From contig DGSB01000018.1 of NCBI GenBank assembly GCA_002390045.1, positions 14,804 to 34,419 on the forward strand: a stretch of DNA of 19,616 bases. Direction: 5' to 3'. A program made the translations under genes and the position numbers. Origin of the DNA: Fibrobacter sp. UBA4373 (GTDB lineage: Bacteria > Fibrobacterota > Fibrobacteria > Fibrobacterales > Fibrobacteraceae). Under the pieces are notes generated by a model. The model had not been told where the DNA came from. It did not search any database and was given only the letters and a program-made list of their open reading frames with translations. Positions within the stretch are counted from its first letter, which is position 1; each line of letters opens with the position of its first letter. Positions 13,211-19,616 of the stretch are shown in pieces.

Positions 13211-15948
13211 AAAATATTTGGCTGCTTGCAGTGGTCCTTTTGACTTTGATTCTCTGCGGATGCTTGGAATCGGAAACCTCTGCAAATACTTCCGAAGAGG
13301 AATTAACGACGTTTATGATTCGGACTGATCCGGTCCACGCTGGGATGCTTTTCGTCTTTGCGGAAAAATCCACAGCGACGCTTGGCACGACAAATTCCGA
13401 AGCTCGTGCCAGCGAACGTCCGCAGATGAAGGTGAATTTCGATTATAATTTTTCTATCGGACGCCATGAAGTGACGTGCGAAGAATTTAATGCCTATATG
13501 TCGAGCTCTAAAGAATGCTCGGGCGATTCGCTTCCGGTGACAAACGTTTCCTACTTGGATGCAGTTCTTTTTGCAAATGAAAAAAGTAAGGCAGAAGGTC
13601 TAGATACCGCATATCTCTATTCTAGCATTTCTTTTAATTCCGATAAAAGTGTGGCGGAAATTTCGGACTTGACTTTCCGTACGGATGTAGATGCGTATCG
13701 ACTTCCCACGGAAGCGGAATGGATTCTTGTCGCTTCGCAAAACTTTGACCCTGCATCGGGATGGAATTCTGCAAATTCGGATTATAAGCCGCATTCGATT
13801 TGTACCGCCGATTCGTTCAAGGTTTGTGACCTGGCGGGGAATGTTTCGGAATGGGTCAATGACTGGCTTGGAAATTTAAAGGACACGACTCTTTCAAATT
13901 ATGTCGGAGCTGCTGATGGAAACTCGATCGGGGAACGGATTATCAAGGGCGGAAGTTTTCGAGATGCGGAATCGGCAACGACAACTTATGCGAGGGGCGA
14001 CGTGTATTCCGTTACCTCTTCTTCTAAGTCCGAATATGTCGGATTTCGTTTGGCGATTGGAAAAATTTCAAATCCGGTATGGTTGAACGCCAGCGGGGAA
14101 ATCTCGTCGTCTGTCGTGAAGCCATTGGCAAATTCCCATACGTTGCATTGGCTGATGGGAACTTATCAGGTCAAGCTTGCTTTCCGAAACGATGAAACCG
14201 GAAATATTGCCTACATCGATTATTCGAACGCAAATCTATCTGCGGTTGAAATTGTCGATACGATTGATAGCTATCATCCTGAAATTTCTCCCGATGGAAA
14301 ACGCGTCGCTTTTTGTACCAAGCCGGAAGGCATTTCGGGAATTTCGAAGTTATACGTACGGGATTTGAATGCAAAAGGATCCAATCTTGTTCAGTTGGAT
14401 GTGGAAAGTGCCGCGATTCCGCGATGGAAAGTTCTTTCAACGGGAGATACGGTTTTAATTTATGTGGATGATGCTGGAAACAATCTAGACGATGCCACCT
14501 TCGCTTCGCGTTCTACATGGATGGTTCCATTCCGCGATGGAAACTTCGGAATTCCGGAAAAGATTTTTGACGGAAATTATCACGGCGGTTTTGACGATTC
14601 TTTGAACTTAGCGGTATCGGGGGCGCGTCTCTTGCGCGCAAACCGCAATGGAAACGAAGAAACTTGGTACGGAAAAGAACAGGCGTGCAATGCATCCCTT
14701 GCGCAGGATGGAAGTGGCCGGACGCTCTTCCTTGACTTTGGTGGAACTCTTGGACAAAGTTTTGCCGGAACTTCTTATGCCGCACATGAACAGCTGTTGG
14801 TTGCCGATAGCACGGGAAACCTGGTTCAGAACATTTCGGCTCCTACCGGTTATGCTTTCGATCATACCGAGTGGATGGTTGGATCCCATGCAAATTTTGC
14901 CGTAGCGACGCTCACCAATTCTTCGGGAGCACATCAAAAAATTATTCTGATTCAAATGGGTCGTGGCGAAATCACGGAACTAGCCGAGGGCGAAGAACTT
15001 TGGCATCCGTCTCTTTGGGCGAAAACGTCCCCGGTGATTTCGGACAAATTAAATTCGGACAGTGCTGGCGTTTACTTTGCAAATGGTGGTGAAGAAGCGG
15101 AAGCTATTTTGCGTTACAAAATGGAATTGCTTTGGAGTTTCCGCGATACAGCGAATGTGGTGGTTTTGGGTTCTTCGCGTTCGCTTGGGGGCGTGATTCC
15201 GAGCCAATTCGATTCTAATTACTTTGTTTTGAATCTTTCGAATACTCCCAACTCGATGTTTGTTTCGAGCTATTTGTTCGAAAACTATGCGCTCCCGCAT
15301 CTTTCAAAGCTTCAGTACCTTGTTTTGTCTTTGGATATTGATATGTGGTGGAAAAAGCAAAACGTATCCGAAGACAACTTCTTCTACGAGCGTTACAAGA
15401 ATACTCCGGGATATGTCTATGATCAGAATCATGACTTTTGGAAATCCGGATACCCGGAAGGCCTTGCGGAACTCACCGAAAATTCTCCAGGAAACTACGC
15501 CTATAGAGATTGGTTGTACCTTTCTCATGGCTTTATGAATTCGGAATGCAATGGCTGGGAAAAGAATGCGGCGATAGATAAAATCGTATCTTGGTATGAA
15601 GCCGATTCTTCGGCTTTCCTGCAGAACTTCCAGGAACTCGAAAAAATCATTTCTTTAGCCGCCGAAAAAAACATTCAGGTGGTAGGCGTCATTTTCCCGA
15701 TGAGTCCCAAGTATCAGAATACGACTGCTTATGGCCGTTATGGATTGACGCGAACATTGGCGCCGGAATTGATTTCTCGAATTCAAAGCCTTTCGGAAAC
15801 ATATTCGAATTTTACCTTGATGGATGAAAATCAAATGGGAAGTCATGATTACACGGACGAAATGGCTCAGAACCGCGACCATTTGTGCCCAGCAGGGGCT
15901 ATTCAAATGACGGAGCGTTTGAACGCTTTGCTCCATACTTTGAAATAA
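13207..15948 (+). CDS. TIGR02171-family lipoprotein, tandem paralogue
   Basis: A 913-residue paralogue of the upstream gene with the same three-part build. The signal peptide is MKNIWLLAVVLLTLILCG with lipid Cys at residue 19. The FGE-like part has FSIGRHEVTCEEFNAYM, RLPTEAEWILVAS, DLAGNVSEWVND, IIKGGSFRD and YVGFRLAIG, again without the catalytic Cys pair. The propeller part has EISPDGKRVAFCTKPEG, and a 23-base stretch (14326-14348) is identical to 11597-11619 of the upstream gene. The SGNH-like part has VLGSSR (S657), NTPNSM and RDHLCPAGA (D891, H892), preceded by SHDYTDEMA, shared by both paralogues. The two proteins are recognisably similar but clearly diverged, so the duplication is old. 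Probably outer-membrane anchored. Confidence 0.85.
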   Translation: MKNIWLLAVVLLTLILCGCLESETSANTSEEELTTFMIRTDPVHAGMLFVFAEKSTATLGTTNSEARASERPQMKVNFDYNFSIGRHEVTCEEFNAYMSSSKECSGDSLPVTNVSYLDAVLFANEKSKAEGLDTAYLYSSISFNSDKSVAEISDLTFRTDVDAYRLPTEAEWILVASQNFDPASGWNSANSDYKPHSICTADSFKVCDLAGNVSEWVNDWLGNLKDTTLSNYVGAADGNSIGERIIKGGSFRDAESATTTYARGDVYSVTSSSKSEYVGFRLAIGKISNPVWLNASGEISSSVVKPLANSHTLHWLMGTYQVKLAFRNDETGNIAYIDYSNANLSAVEIVDTIDSYHPEISPDGKRVAFCTKPEGISGISKLYVRDLNAKGSNLVQLDVESAAIPRWKVLSTGDTVLIYVDDAGNNLDDATFASRSTWMVPFRDGNFGIPEKIFDGNYHGGFDDSLNLAVSGARLLRANRNGNEETWYGKEQACNASLAQDGSGRTLFLDFGGTLGQSFAGTSYAAHEQLLVADSTGNLVQNISAPTGYAFDHTEWMVGSHANFAVATLTNSSGAHQKIILIQMGRGEITELAEGEELWHPSLWAKTSPVISDKLNSDSAGVYFANGGEEAEAILRYKMELLWSFRDTANVVVLGSSRSLGGVIPSQFDSNYFVLNLSNTPNSMFVSSYLFENYALPHLSKLQYLVLSLDIDMWWKKQNVSEDNFFYERYKNTPGYVYDQNHDFWKSGYPEGLAELTENSPGNYAYRDWLYLSHGFMNSECNGWEKNAAIDKIVSWYEADSSAFLQNFQELEKIISLAAEKNIQVVGVIFPMSPKYQNTTAYGRYGLTRTLAPELISRIQSLSETYSNFTLMDENQMGSHDYTDEMAQNRDHLCPAGAIQMTERLNALLHTLK

Positions 15949-15951
15949 CTT

Positions 15952-15959
15952 TATATTTG
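15952..15959 (+). promoter_or_regulatory. TATATTTG element before the cyclotransferase gene
   Basis: TATATTTG exactly matches the TAnnTTTG -7 consensus of Bacteroidota primary-sigma promoters. It lies in the 15-base gap between two co-oriented genes, four bases before the ATG at 15964. No Shine-Dalgarno is present there. It could be an internal promoter giving a nearly leaderless transcript, or simply an AT-rich translation-initiation region. Confidence 0.3.
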
Positions 15960-15963
15960 AAAA

Positions 15964-16677
15964 ATGCTTTCTGAACTTCTCCTTTCGGCTGCTCTAGGTT
16001 CTTTCACGGTGGTGGATTCTGCAGAACATTCTGTGGACCATTACACGCAGGGGCTTTTTTTTGATGGGGGAAAGCTCTACGAAACGACGGGGCATTACGG
16101 CGAGTCCCGTATGTTCCGTTACTCGGCTCCCGGAAAATCTCCGACAGATTCCGTAAAACTGGAATCCCGCTATTTCGGCGAAGGCTCGATTAAATTGGGC
16201 GACGATATTTTTTGGCTGACATGGCGAGAGGGAACTGCGTTTGTCTATGACGCGAAAACCTTTACCCGCAAAAGCGCCTTTTCCATTCCGACTGAAGGTT
16301 GGGGCCTTGCGTTTTATCAGGGATCGCTATTGATGTCGGACGGAAGCCAGAATCTGTACCTGCTTTCTCCGGGAGATAAAAACATTTATCGAAATATTCC
16401 CGTTTTTGACGATACGAACGCTGTCACTTATTTAAATGAACTGGAAGTTGTCGGGAATATTGCTTACGCGAATGTTTGGCAGTCCGATTCCATTGCGGCG
16501 ATAGATTTGAATTCGGGAAAAGTCTTAAAGTGGTATGACTTTTCAAAGATCGCTCGTGCAGTCCGAAAAAAAATCCCTGGAGCAGAAGTGTTGAACGGGA
16601 TTGCGTTTGACGGAAAAGCGTTCTGGATCACCGGAAAAAATTGGCCCGTGATGTACAAGGTTTTGATTAAACCTTGA
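15964..16677 (+). CDS. Glutaminyl-peptide cyclotransferase (beta-propeller type)
   Basis: A 237-residue glutamine cyclotransferase of the plant/bacterial five-bladed propeller type. It converts N-terminal glutamine of exported peptides or proteins to pyroglutamate and releases ammonia. The family hallmarks run in order: HYTQGLFFDGGKLYETTGHY, YGES, FGEGSI, FWLTW, EGWGLAF, MSDGS, YLNELEVVGNIAYANVWQSD, IAAIDLNSGKVLKWYDF, EVLNGIAFDG and ITGKNWPVMYKV. The N-terminus MLSELLLSAALGS is a short signal sequence. An in-frame TGA at 15958-15960 excludes a longer start. It follows the TIGR02171 pair by 15 bases. An adjacent substrate is not evident: none of the mature N-termini in the window clearly begins with Gln. 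Confidence 0.93.
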   Translation: MLSELLLSAALGSFTVVDSAEHSVDHYTQGLFFDGGKLYETTGHYGESRMFRYSAPGKSPTDSVKLESRYFGEGSIKLGDDIFWLTWREGTAFVYDAKTFTRKSAFSIPTEGWGLAFYQGSLLMSDGSQNLYLLSPGDKNIYRNIPVFDDTNAVTYLNELEVVGNIAYANVWQSDSIAAIDLNSGKVLKWYDFSKIARAVRKKIPGAEVLNGIAFDGKAFWITGKNWPVMYKVLIKP

Positions 16678-16689
16678 TTTGAGCGCTCA

Positions 16690-18603
16690 TTAATTGTCAA
16701 AGCTCCACGTGATGCCGTAGAGGAATCGCACGCCTTCGGGGCGGTAGCCCGCTGCAGGTTCGTAAAGGCTGTGATTCAAATTGTCGATGCGGGAATAGAG
16801 GGAAAACGTGAGAATTCGCATCCGGGCTTCAAAGTTTAATGCCAGGTAATGCTTGAGCTCGATGACTTCGAGCATTTCCTTGCCGTTTTCATCTTCGGTC
16901 ATTTGCAAGTCGTAACGATTCCCGAACCAAGTAAAGTTGAACGCAACGCTTACACCCAGACGGTTCTTTACAAATTTATCCGACCAGCGGATATACCCTT
17001 TGTAATAGAGGTTCGTGACGTCGATCGGGCGGTTCTGCTTTGACAGGGACTGTTCGCGTTCCAAATAAAGCTGCCAGTTCCCAATGGAAAATCCGGCGGC
17101 AACATACCAGTCTAACGCTTCTGCATAGTCCAAGTTGATCCATTGCGAAGCCGTTTCAATGGATTCCAAGCCTTCGCCCGTCACCCAGCGCTGCTTAATT
17201 GGATTGTCCACATATTCATAGCGCAAGCCGACACCGTAAACAATTCCGCCCGGATTCCATTTCATGTCGCCGGTCATGCGAATCCGTTCTTCTTCTTTCA
17301 GAGAGGCGTTGGGATAAGCATAGCGTGCACGGTTATAAAGCTTGAGCTCATCGATATCGGGATAGCGGACATCTTCACGGAACGTTCCGCTTAAGTCCAC
17401 GTGATACGGCAAGTGCAATGTCAAGTTTGCAGAATTCATCCGGGCGACTTCGACGGAATCGAAAATATTCGAATTGCGAAGCGCACCCGCTTGAATGCGA
17501 AAATCCAGCAGGGGAAGCTTGTCTTGAAGTTCCAAGTAATAAAGTTCTCTGTCTTGCTTGAAACGGGAATTCGTTTCGGTAAATTCATATTCCATGCGGA
17601 GGGCAGGGTTTAATGGAAGTTTTAACGCGATGCCGCCGTCTCCATTGACCGTTTCGTATTGGATTGCATCGGTTACCCCGTACCAAGTCGTATCTTTATA
17701 AGTCTCGCCGTCTTCATCGATGGAATCTTGAACGCTCTTGACGAGATCCGGCAAGCTGTCGTAGTTGATTTCATGCTCACCGCTGTAGATGCTCGCGTAA
17801 ATTTCCAAAGGCTTGATCGGTTTCAGGACCCCGCGGATTCCGTATGTAAAGGACCTGAGTTCTGTGTTCAACGGATCCCTTAAATAAGTGACTTTGGAAT
17901 AGTCGCTCGTATCTTGCGTATACGAATAGGGTGCGATGTCGTCGTTCTGCACGACCAGGTAACTCATGCTGGCGACGACGGTTCCTTTGGGCAAGTACCA
18001 TGCGATAGCCGGCTTAAAATGCGTCGTGTTCATTTGTACGTTTCTACCGGAGAACGGAATCTGTGAAGAGTCGCGCCCTAGGGAAAAGAACGGTTGATGC
18101 GTCACATCCTGGTAGCGGAATACTTTGGAACTGTCGTTCGAATAACTCGCCATGCCGATATCGAGTTCGATACTATCGAGGAGCAGGCGTCTAAAGTCCA
18201 GTCCAAAGGCGTTCCCGTTAAAGGAGTAACGTTCCCAAAGGATATGCGTCTCGGGAGTATCGACAGGGATTCCGCGCGCAAAGTTTTCTTTCATGATGCC
18301 GTTTTCGCCGTACATCGAAAGTTGTGTCGCGTCATATTCTAGAGGAAACGTGAAAATGCCTGCGAGTTTTGAAGGAAGCCTTCGGGTTGGACTCGCCATG
18401 CCGGCAGAGCTAAAGCGAAGGTCCGGATTGCCAAGAATGGACGTCCCAAGAATCCATTCTGCCTTTTGACCTTCCAAGTCATAAGTCCTTTCCGCGATTT
18501 CGTTTGCATCCGCCCCTTTGCGTGCCGTGCTTAATTCATTCACGGCGGCGTACACCGGTGAAAGCAGAAGGCTGATTGTGATAAAAATCGCAAAAAATGG
18601 CAT
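16690..18603 (-). CDS. Outer-membrane beta-barrel protein
   Basis: A 637-residue exported protein. The signal peptide MPFFAIFITISLLLSPVYA is probably cleaved at YA|AV. The rest alternates polar and hydrophobic/aromatic residues in strands such as LEIYASIYSGEHEINYD, VYGVGLRYEYVD, DWYVAAGFSIGNWQLYLERE and RLGVSVAFNFTWFGNRYDL. It ends RFLYGITWSFDN, which resembles the C-terminal strands of TonB-dependent receptor barrels. I see no plug domain or TonB box, so it is either a plugless barrel or a porin/transport component of its own type. Residues ~20-110 form an unrecognised N-terminal region. It is transcribed away from trxA, sharing a 61-base gap, and converges on the cyclotransferase gene. Confidence 0.8.
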   Translation of the reverse strand: MPFFAIFITISLLLSPVYAAVNELSTARKGADANEIAERTYDLEGQKAEWILGTSILGNPDLRFSSAGMASPTRRLPSKLAGIFTFPLEYDATQLSMYGENGIMKENFARGIPVDTPETHILWERYSFNGNAFGLDFRRLLLDSIELDIGMASYSNDSSKVFRYQDVTHQPFFSLGRDSSQIPFSGRNVQMNTTHFKPAIAWYLPKGTVVASMSYLVVQNDDIAPYSYTQDTSDYSKVTYLRDPLNTELRSFTYGIRGVLKPIKPLEIYASIYSGEHEINYDSLPDLVKSVQDSIDEDGETYKDTTWYGVTDAIQYETVNGDGGIALKLPLNPALRMEYEFTETNSRFKQDRELYYLELQDKLPLLDFRIQAGALRNSNIFDSVEVARMNSANLTLHLPYHVDLSGTFREDVRYPDIDELKLYNRARYAYPNASLKEEERIRMTGDMKWNPGGIVYGVGLRYEYVDNPIKQRWVTGEGLESIETASQWINLDYAEALDWYVAAGFSIGNWQLYLEREQSLSKQNRPIDVTNLYYKGYIRWSDKFVKNRLGVSVAFNFTWFGNRYDLQMTEDENGKEMLEVIELKHYLALNFEARMRILTFSLYSRIDNLNHSLYEPAAGYRPEGVRFLYGITWSFDN

Positions 18604-18664
18604 ATTGGTACTCTCGGAACCGAAAAATAGCTATTTTATAGAAAAAAACTAAGAGAGGTGTAGC
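18604..18664. promoter_or_regulatory. Divergent promoter region with palindrome AAAATAGCTATTTT
   Basis: The gap holds a perfect 14-base palindrome at 18624-18637, AAAATAGCTATTTT, so each strand reads CTATTTT toward its own gene: CTATTTTATAG toward trxA and CTATTTTTCGG toward the barrel gene. It could be a pair of overlapping -10/-7 elements or an operator. A strong Shine-Dalgarno AGAGAGGTG (18652-18660) precedes trxA. Only a weak GAGAG precedes the barrel gene on the minus strand. Confidence 0.45.
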
Positions 18665-18982
18665 ATGTCCGTTCTCAATGTGACCGAAAAAGACTTCGAC
18701 GAAGTCATTAATTCTGGGAAACTTGTCCTTGTCGATTTTTGGGCCGTTTGGTGCAGACCTTGTCAGATGATGAGTCCTGTCATGGAAGAACTTGCCAACG
18801 AATATGACGGTAAAATCGTGGTCGCTAAAGTGGATGCCGACAAGCAGGAAGCTCTCTGCACGCGTTTTGGCATTACGAACATCCCGAACATGAAATTTTT
18901 CAAGAACGGTCTAGAAGTGGCGAACATCGTCGGGGCCGTTCCGAAGAGCACTCTCGAAGCTGCTATCGAAAAGAATCTTTGA
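18665..18982 (+). CDS. trxA: Thioredoxin with CRPC active site
   Basis: A 105-residue cytoplasmic thioredoxin that reduces disulfides in client proteins, itself kept reduced by thioredoxin reductase. It has the full single-domain fold: VLVDFWAVWCRPCQMMSPVMEELA, then VAKVDADKQEALCTRFGITNIPNMKFFKNG. The redox cysteines are C30 and C33. The usual Gly of WCGPC is Arg, and the cis-Pro (P74) is followed by Asn rather than Thr, so it departs from the housekeeping consensus. An extra Cys65 lies in LCTRFG. The start is fixed by the Shine-Dalgarno AGAGAGGTG four bases upstream. A terminator follows 26 bases after the stop, so it is probably monocistronic. Confidence 0.92.
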   Translation: MSVLNVTEKDFDEVINSGKLVLVDFWAVWCRPCQMMSPVMEELANEYDGKIVVAKVDADKQEALCTRFGITNIPNMKFFKNGLEVANIVGAVPKSTLEAAIEKNL

Positions 18983-19008
18983 TCCAAATAGACGCTTCTT
19001 TTGGTGTC

Positions 19009-19032
19009 GCTCCCGTTCAGGGAGCTTTTTTT
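19009..19032 (+). terminator. Rho-independent terminator after trxA
   Basis: An inverted repeat GCTCCC (19009-19014), a five-base loop GTTCA, the complementary GGGAGC (19020-19025), and seven T residues (19026-19032). This is a textbook intrinsic terminator and the clearest one in the window. Confidence 0.9.
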
Positions 19033-19111
19033 GTACTGAGCGTCACACGGGAACACATAAAACCAGCCGAAAATCCAAAAAAGGAATTAAATTTGTAACA
19101 GATTATTTACT

Positions 19112-19117
19112 GGGAGG
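19112..19117 (+). promoter_or_regulatory. Ribosome binding site GGGAGG
   Basis: GGGAGG lies five bases before the ATG at 19123 and fixes that start. It is the best Shine-Dalgarno sequence in the window after that of trxA. The rest of the 140-base gap 18983-19122 holds the trxA terminator and AT-rich sequence with no clear promoter match. Confidence 0.7.
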
Positions 19118-19122
19118 CCGGT

Positions 19123-19616
19123 ATGTATAACGTAAAGAAATTAACCCTTTTGATCTTTGGAACCTGTGTCACTTTGGCGAGCCAAGCTTTTGCTCTGGAC
19201 GCATGGGTGGATTTTGCGAGTGCAAAAGCCCCCGCAGATACGGTCATTCAGTCGAAAACTTATTACAAAATCGCATCGGCAGCTGATCTCGCTTGGTTTT
19301 CAAAACAGGCGGATTTGGTTGACGAGAGTACAACTATCACAATCAATGCGATTCTGACTGCGGATATTGATCTTGCGGGTAAACTCTGGACCCCGATTGC
19401 TCCGGGAACTGGCGAAGTCCGTTACCAAGGTATATTTGACGGAAACGGTCATACCATTCGTGGAATGTACATCAAGGGAACGGAACTCATTGCGCTGTAC
19501 AAATCGAAGGAAGTTTCCGGATATCAAAAGTATATCCAGAATTTGGGATTCTTCGGAACTTTAGGACCGGGATCCTATGTGAAAAATCTGATTATGGAAG
19601 ACGTGCATATCGAAGC
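19123..19616 (+). CDS. Exported protein with GLUG-like repeats (5' part, runs off the window)
   Basis: The first 164 residues of a protein that continues past the window's end. MYNVKKLTLLIFGTCVTLAS then QAFA is a signal peptide, probably cleaved before LDAW. Then comes YYKIASAADLAWFSKQAD, and then ILTADIDLAGKLWTPIAPG, YQGIFDGNGHTIRGMYIKG and NLGFFGTLGPGSYVKNLIMED. This is the pattern of proteins with GLUG-type repeats: a leading 'I.s..dL..f', 'tadIDL....W.PI' and 'F.G.fDGnGhtI.gl', then 'GlFG....g.I.NL', which fold as a right-handed beta-helix and are usually surface-exposed adhesin-like or carbohydrate-linked proteins. The function cannot be told from this part. The start is set by GGGAGG. 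Confidence 0.85.
   Translation, partial: MYNVKKLTLLIFGTCVTLASQAFALDAWVDFASAKAPADTVIQSKTYYKIASAADLAWFSKQADLVDESTTITINAILTADIDLAGKLWTPIAPGTGEVRYQGIFDGNGHTIRGMYIKGTELIALYKSKEVSGYQKYIQNLGFFGTLGPGSYVKNLIMEDVHIE

Noticed and set aside
11597..14348. Identical 23-base stretches (11597-11619 and 14326-14348) as a recombination or attachment site
   Set aside because: They encode the same conserved PEGISGIS motif in two paralogous genes, so shared ancestry explains the identity.
16680..16689. Palindrome TGAGCGCTCA between two convergent stops, considered as a terminator
   Set aside because: A 10-base palindrome with no loop leaves only a three-base-pair stem, and no T-run follows on either strand.

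Overview
The window looks like a chromosomal segment of Fibrobacter or a close relative (Fibrobacterota). The evidence is: a secreted lipoprotein with polyserine linkers and a PCMD-type C-terminal domain; two ~900-residue lipoproteins that I recognise as the Fibrobacter paralogous family TIGR02171; an outer-membrane barrel gene; and AT-rich TATATTTG/TATTTT-like elements in front of several genes, which recall promoters of the Bacteroidota/Fibrobacterota side of the tree. No rRNA, tRNA, CRISPR array or insertion sequence is visible. Coding density is very high and no gene-free stretch exceeds 300 bases.

Layout. 1-2183 (+): the 3' end of one PCMD-domain gene, then a complete PCMD lipoprotein that starts inside the first gene's stop codon. 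2194-3626 (-): a two-gene unit with a small glycosyltransferase-9-like protein (TTG start) and a PHP-domain phosphoesterase of the YciV/TrpH type. 3671-4396 (+): a ribonuclease HI with an N-terminal hybrid-binding domain and a C-terminal tail resembling a sliding-clamp-binding peptide. 4399-6272 (-): aguB and aguA, overlapping by 4 bases, which together convert agmatine to putrescine.

6319-16677 (+) is the most unusual part. It is a tightly packed run of six genes: an AlgJ/AlgX-like SGNH lipoprotein, a transglutaminase-like membrane-anchored protein, a polytopic GT-C-like membrane protein, two tandem TIGR02171 lipoproteins, and a glutaminyl-peptide cyclotransferase. Each TIGR02171 protein has a formylglycine-generating-enzyme-like fold without the catalytic cysteines, a TolB-like beta-propeller segment, and an SGNH-like C-terminal domain. 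Three SGNH-type proteins beside a GT-C-like protein suggest an envelope polymer acylation/deacylation or assembly system. The function is inference; no member is characterised as far as I know.

16690-18603 (-) is an outer-membrane beta-barrel protein. It is divergent from trxA (18665-18982, +), a thioredoxin with a CRPC active site and a clear intrinsic terminator. The window ends in the start of an exported protein with GLUG-like repeats (19123 onward).
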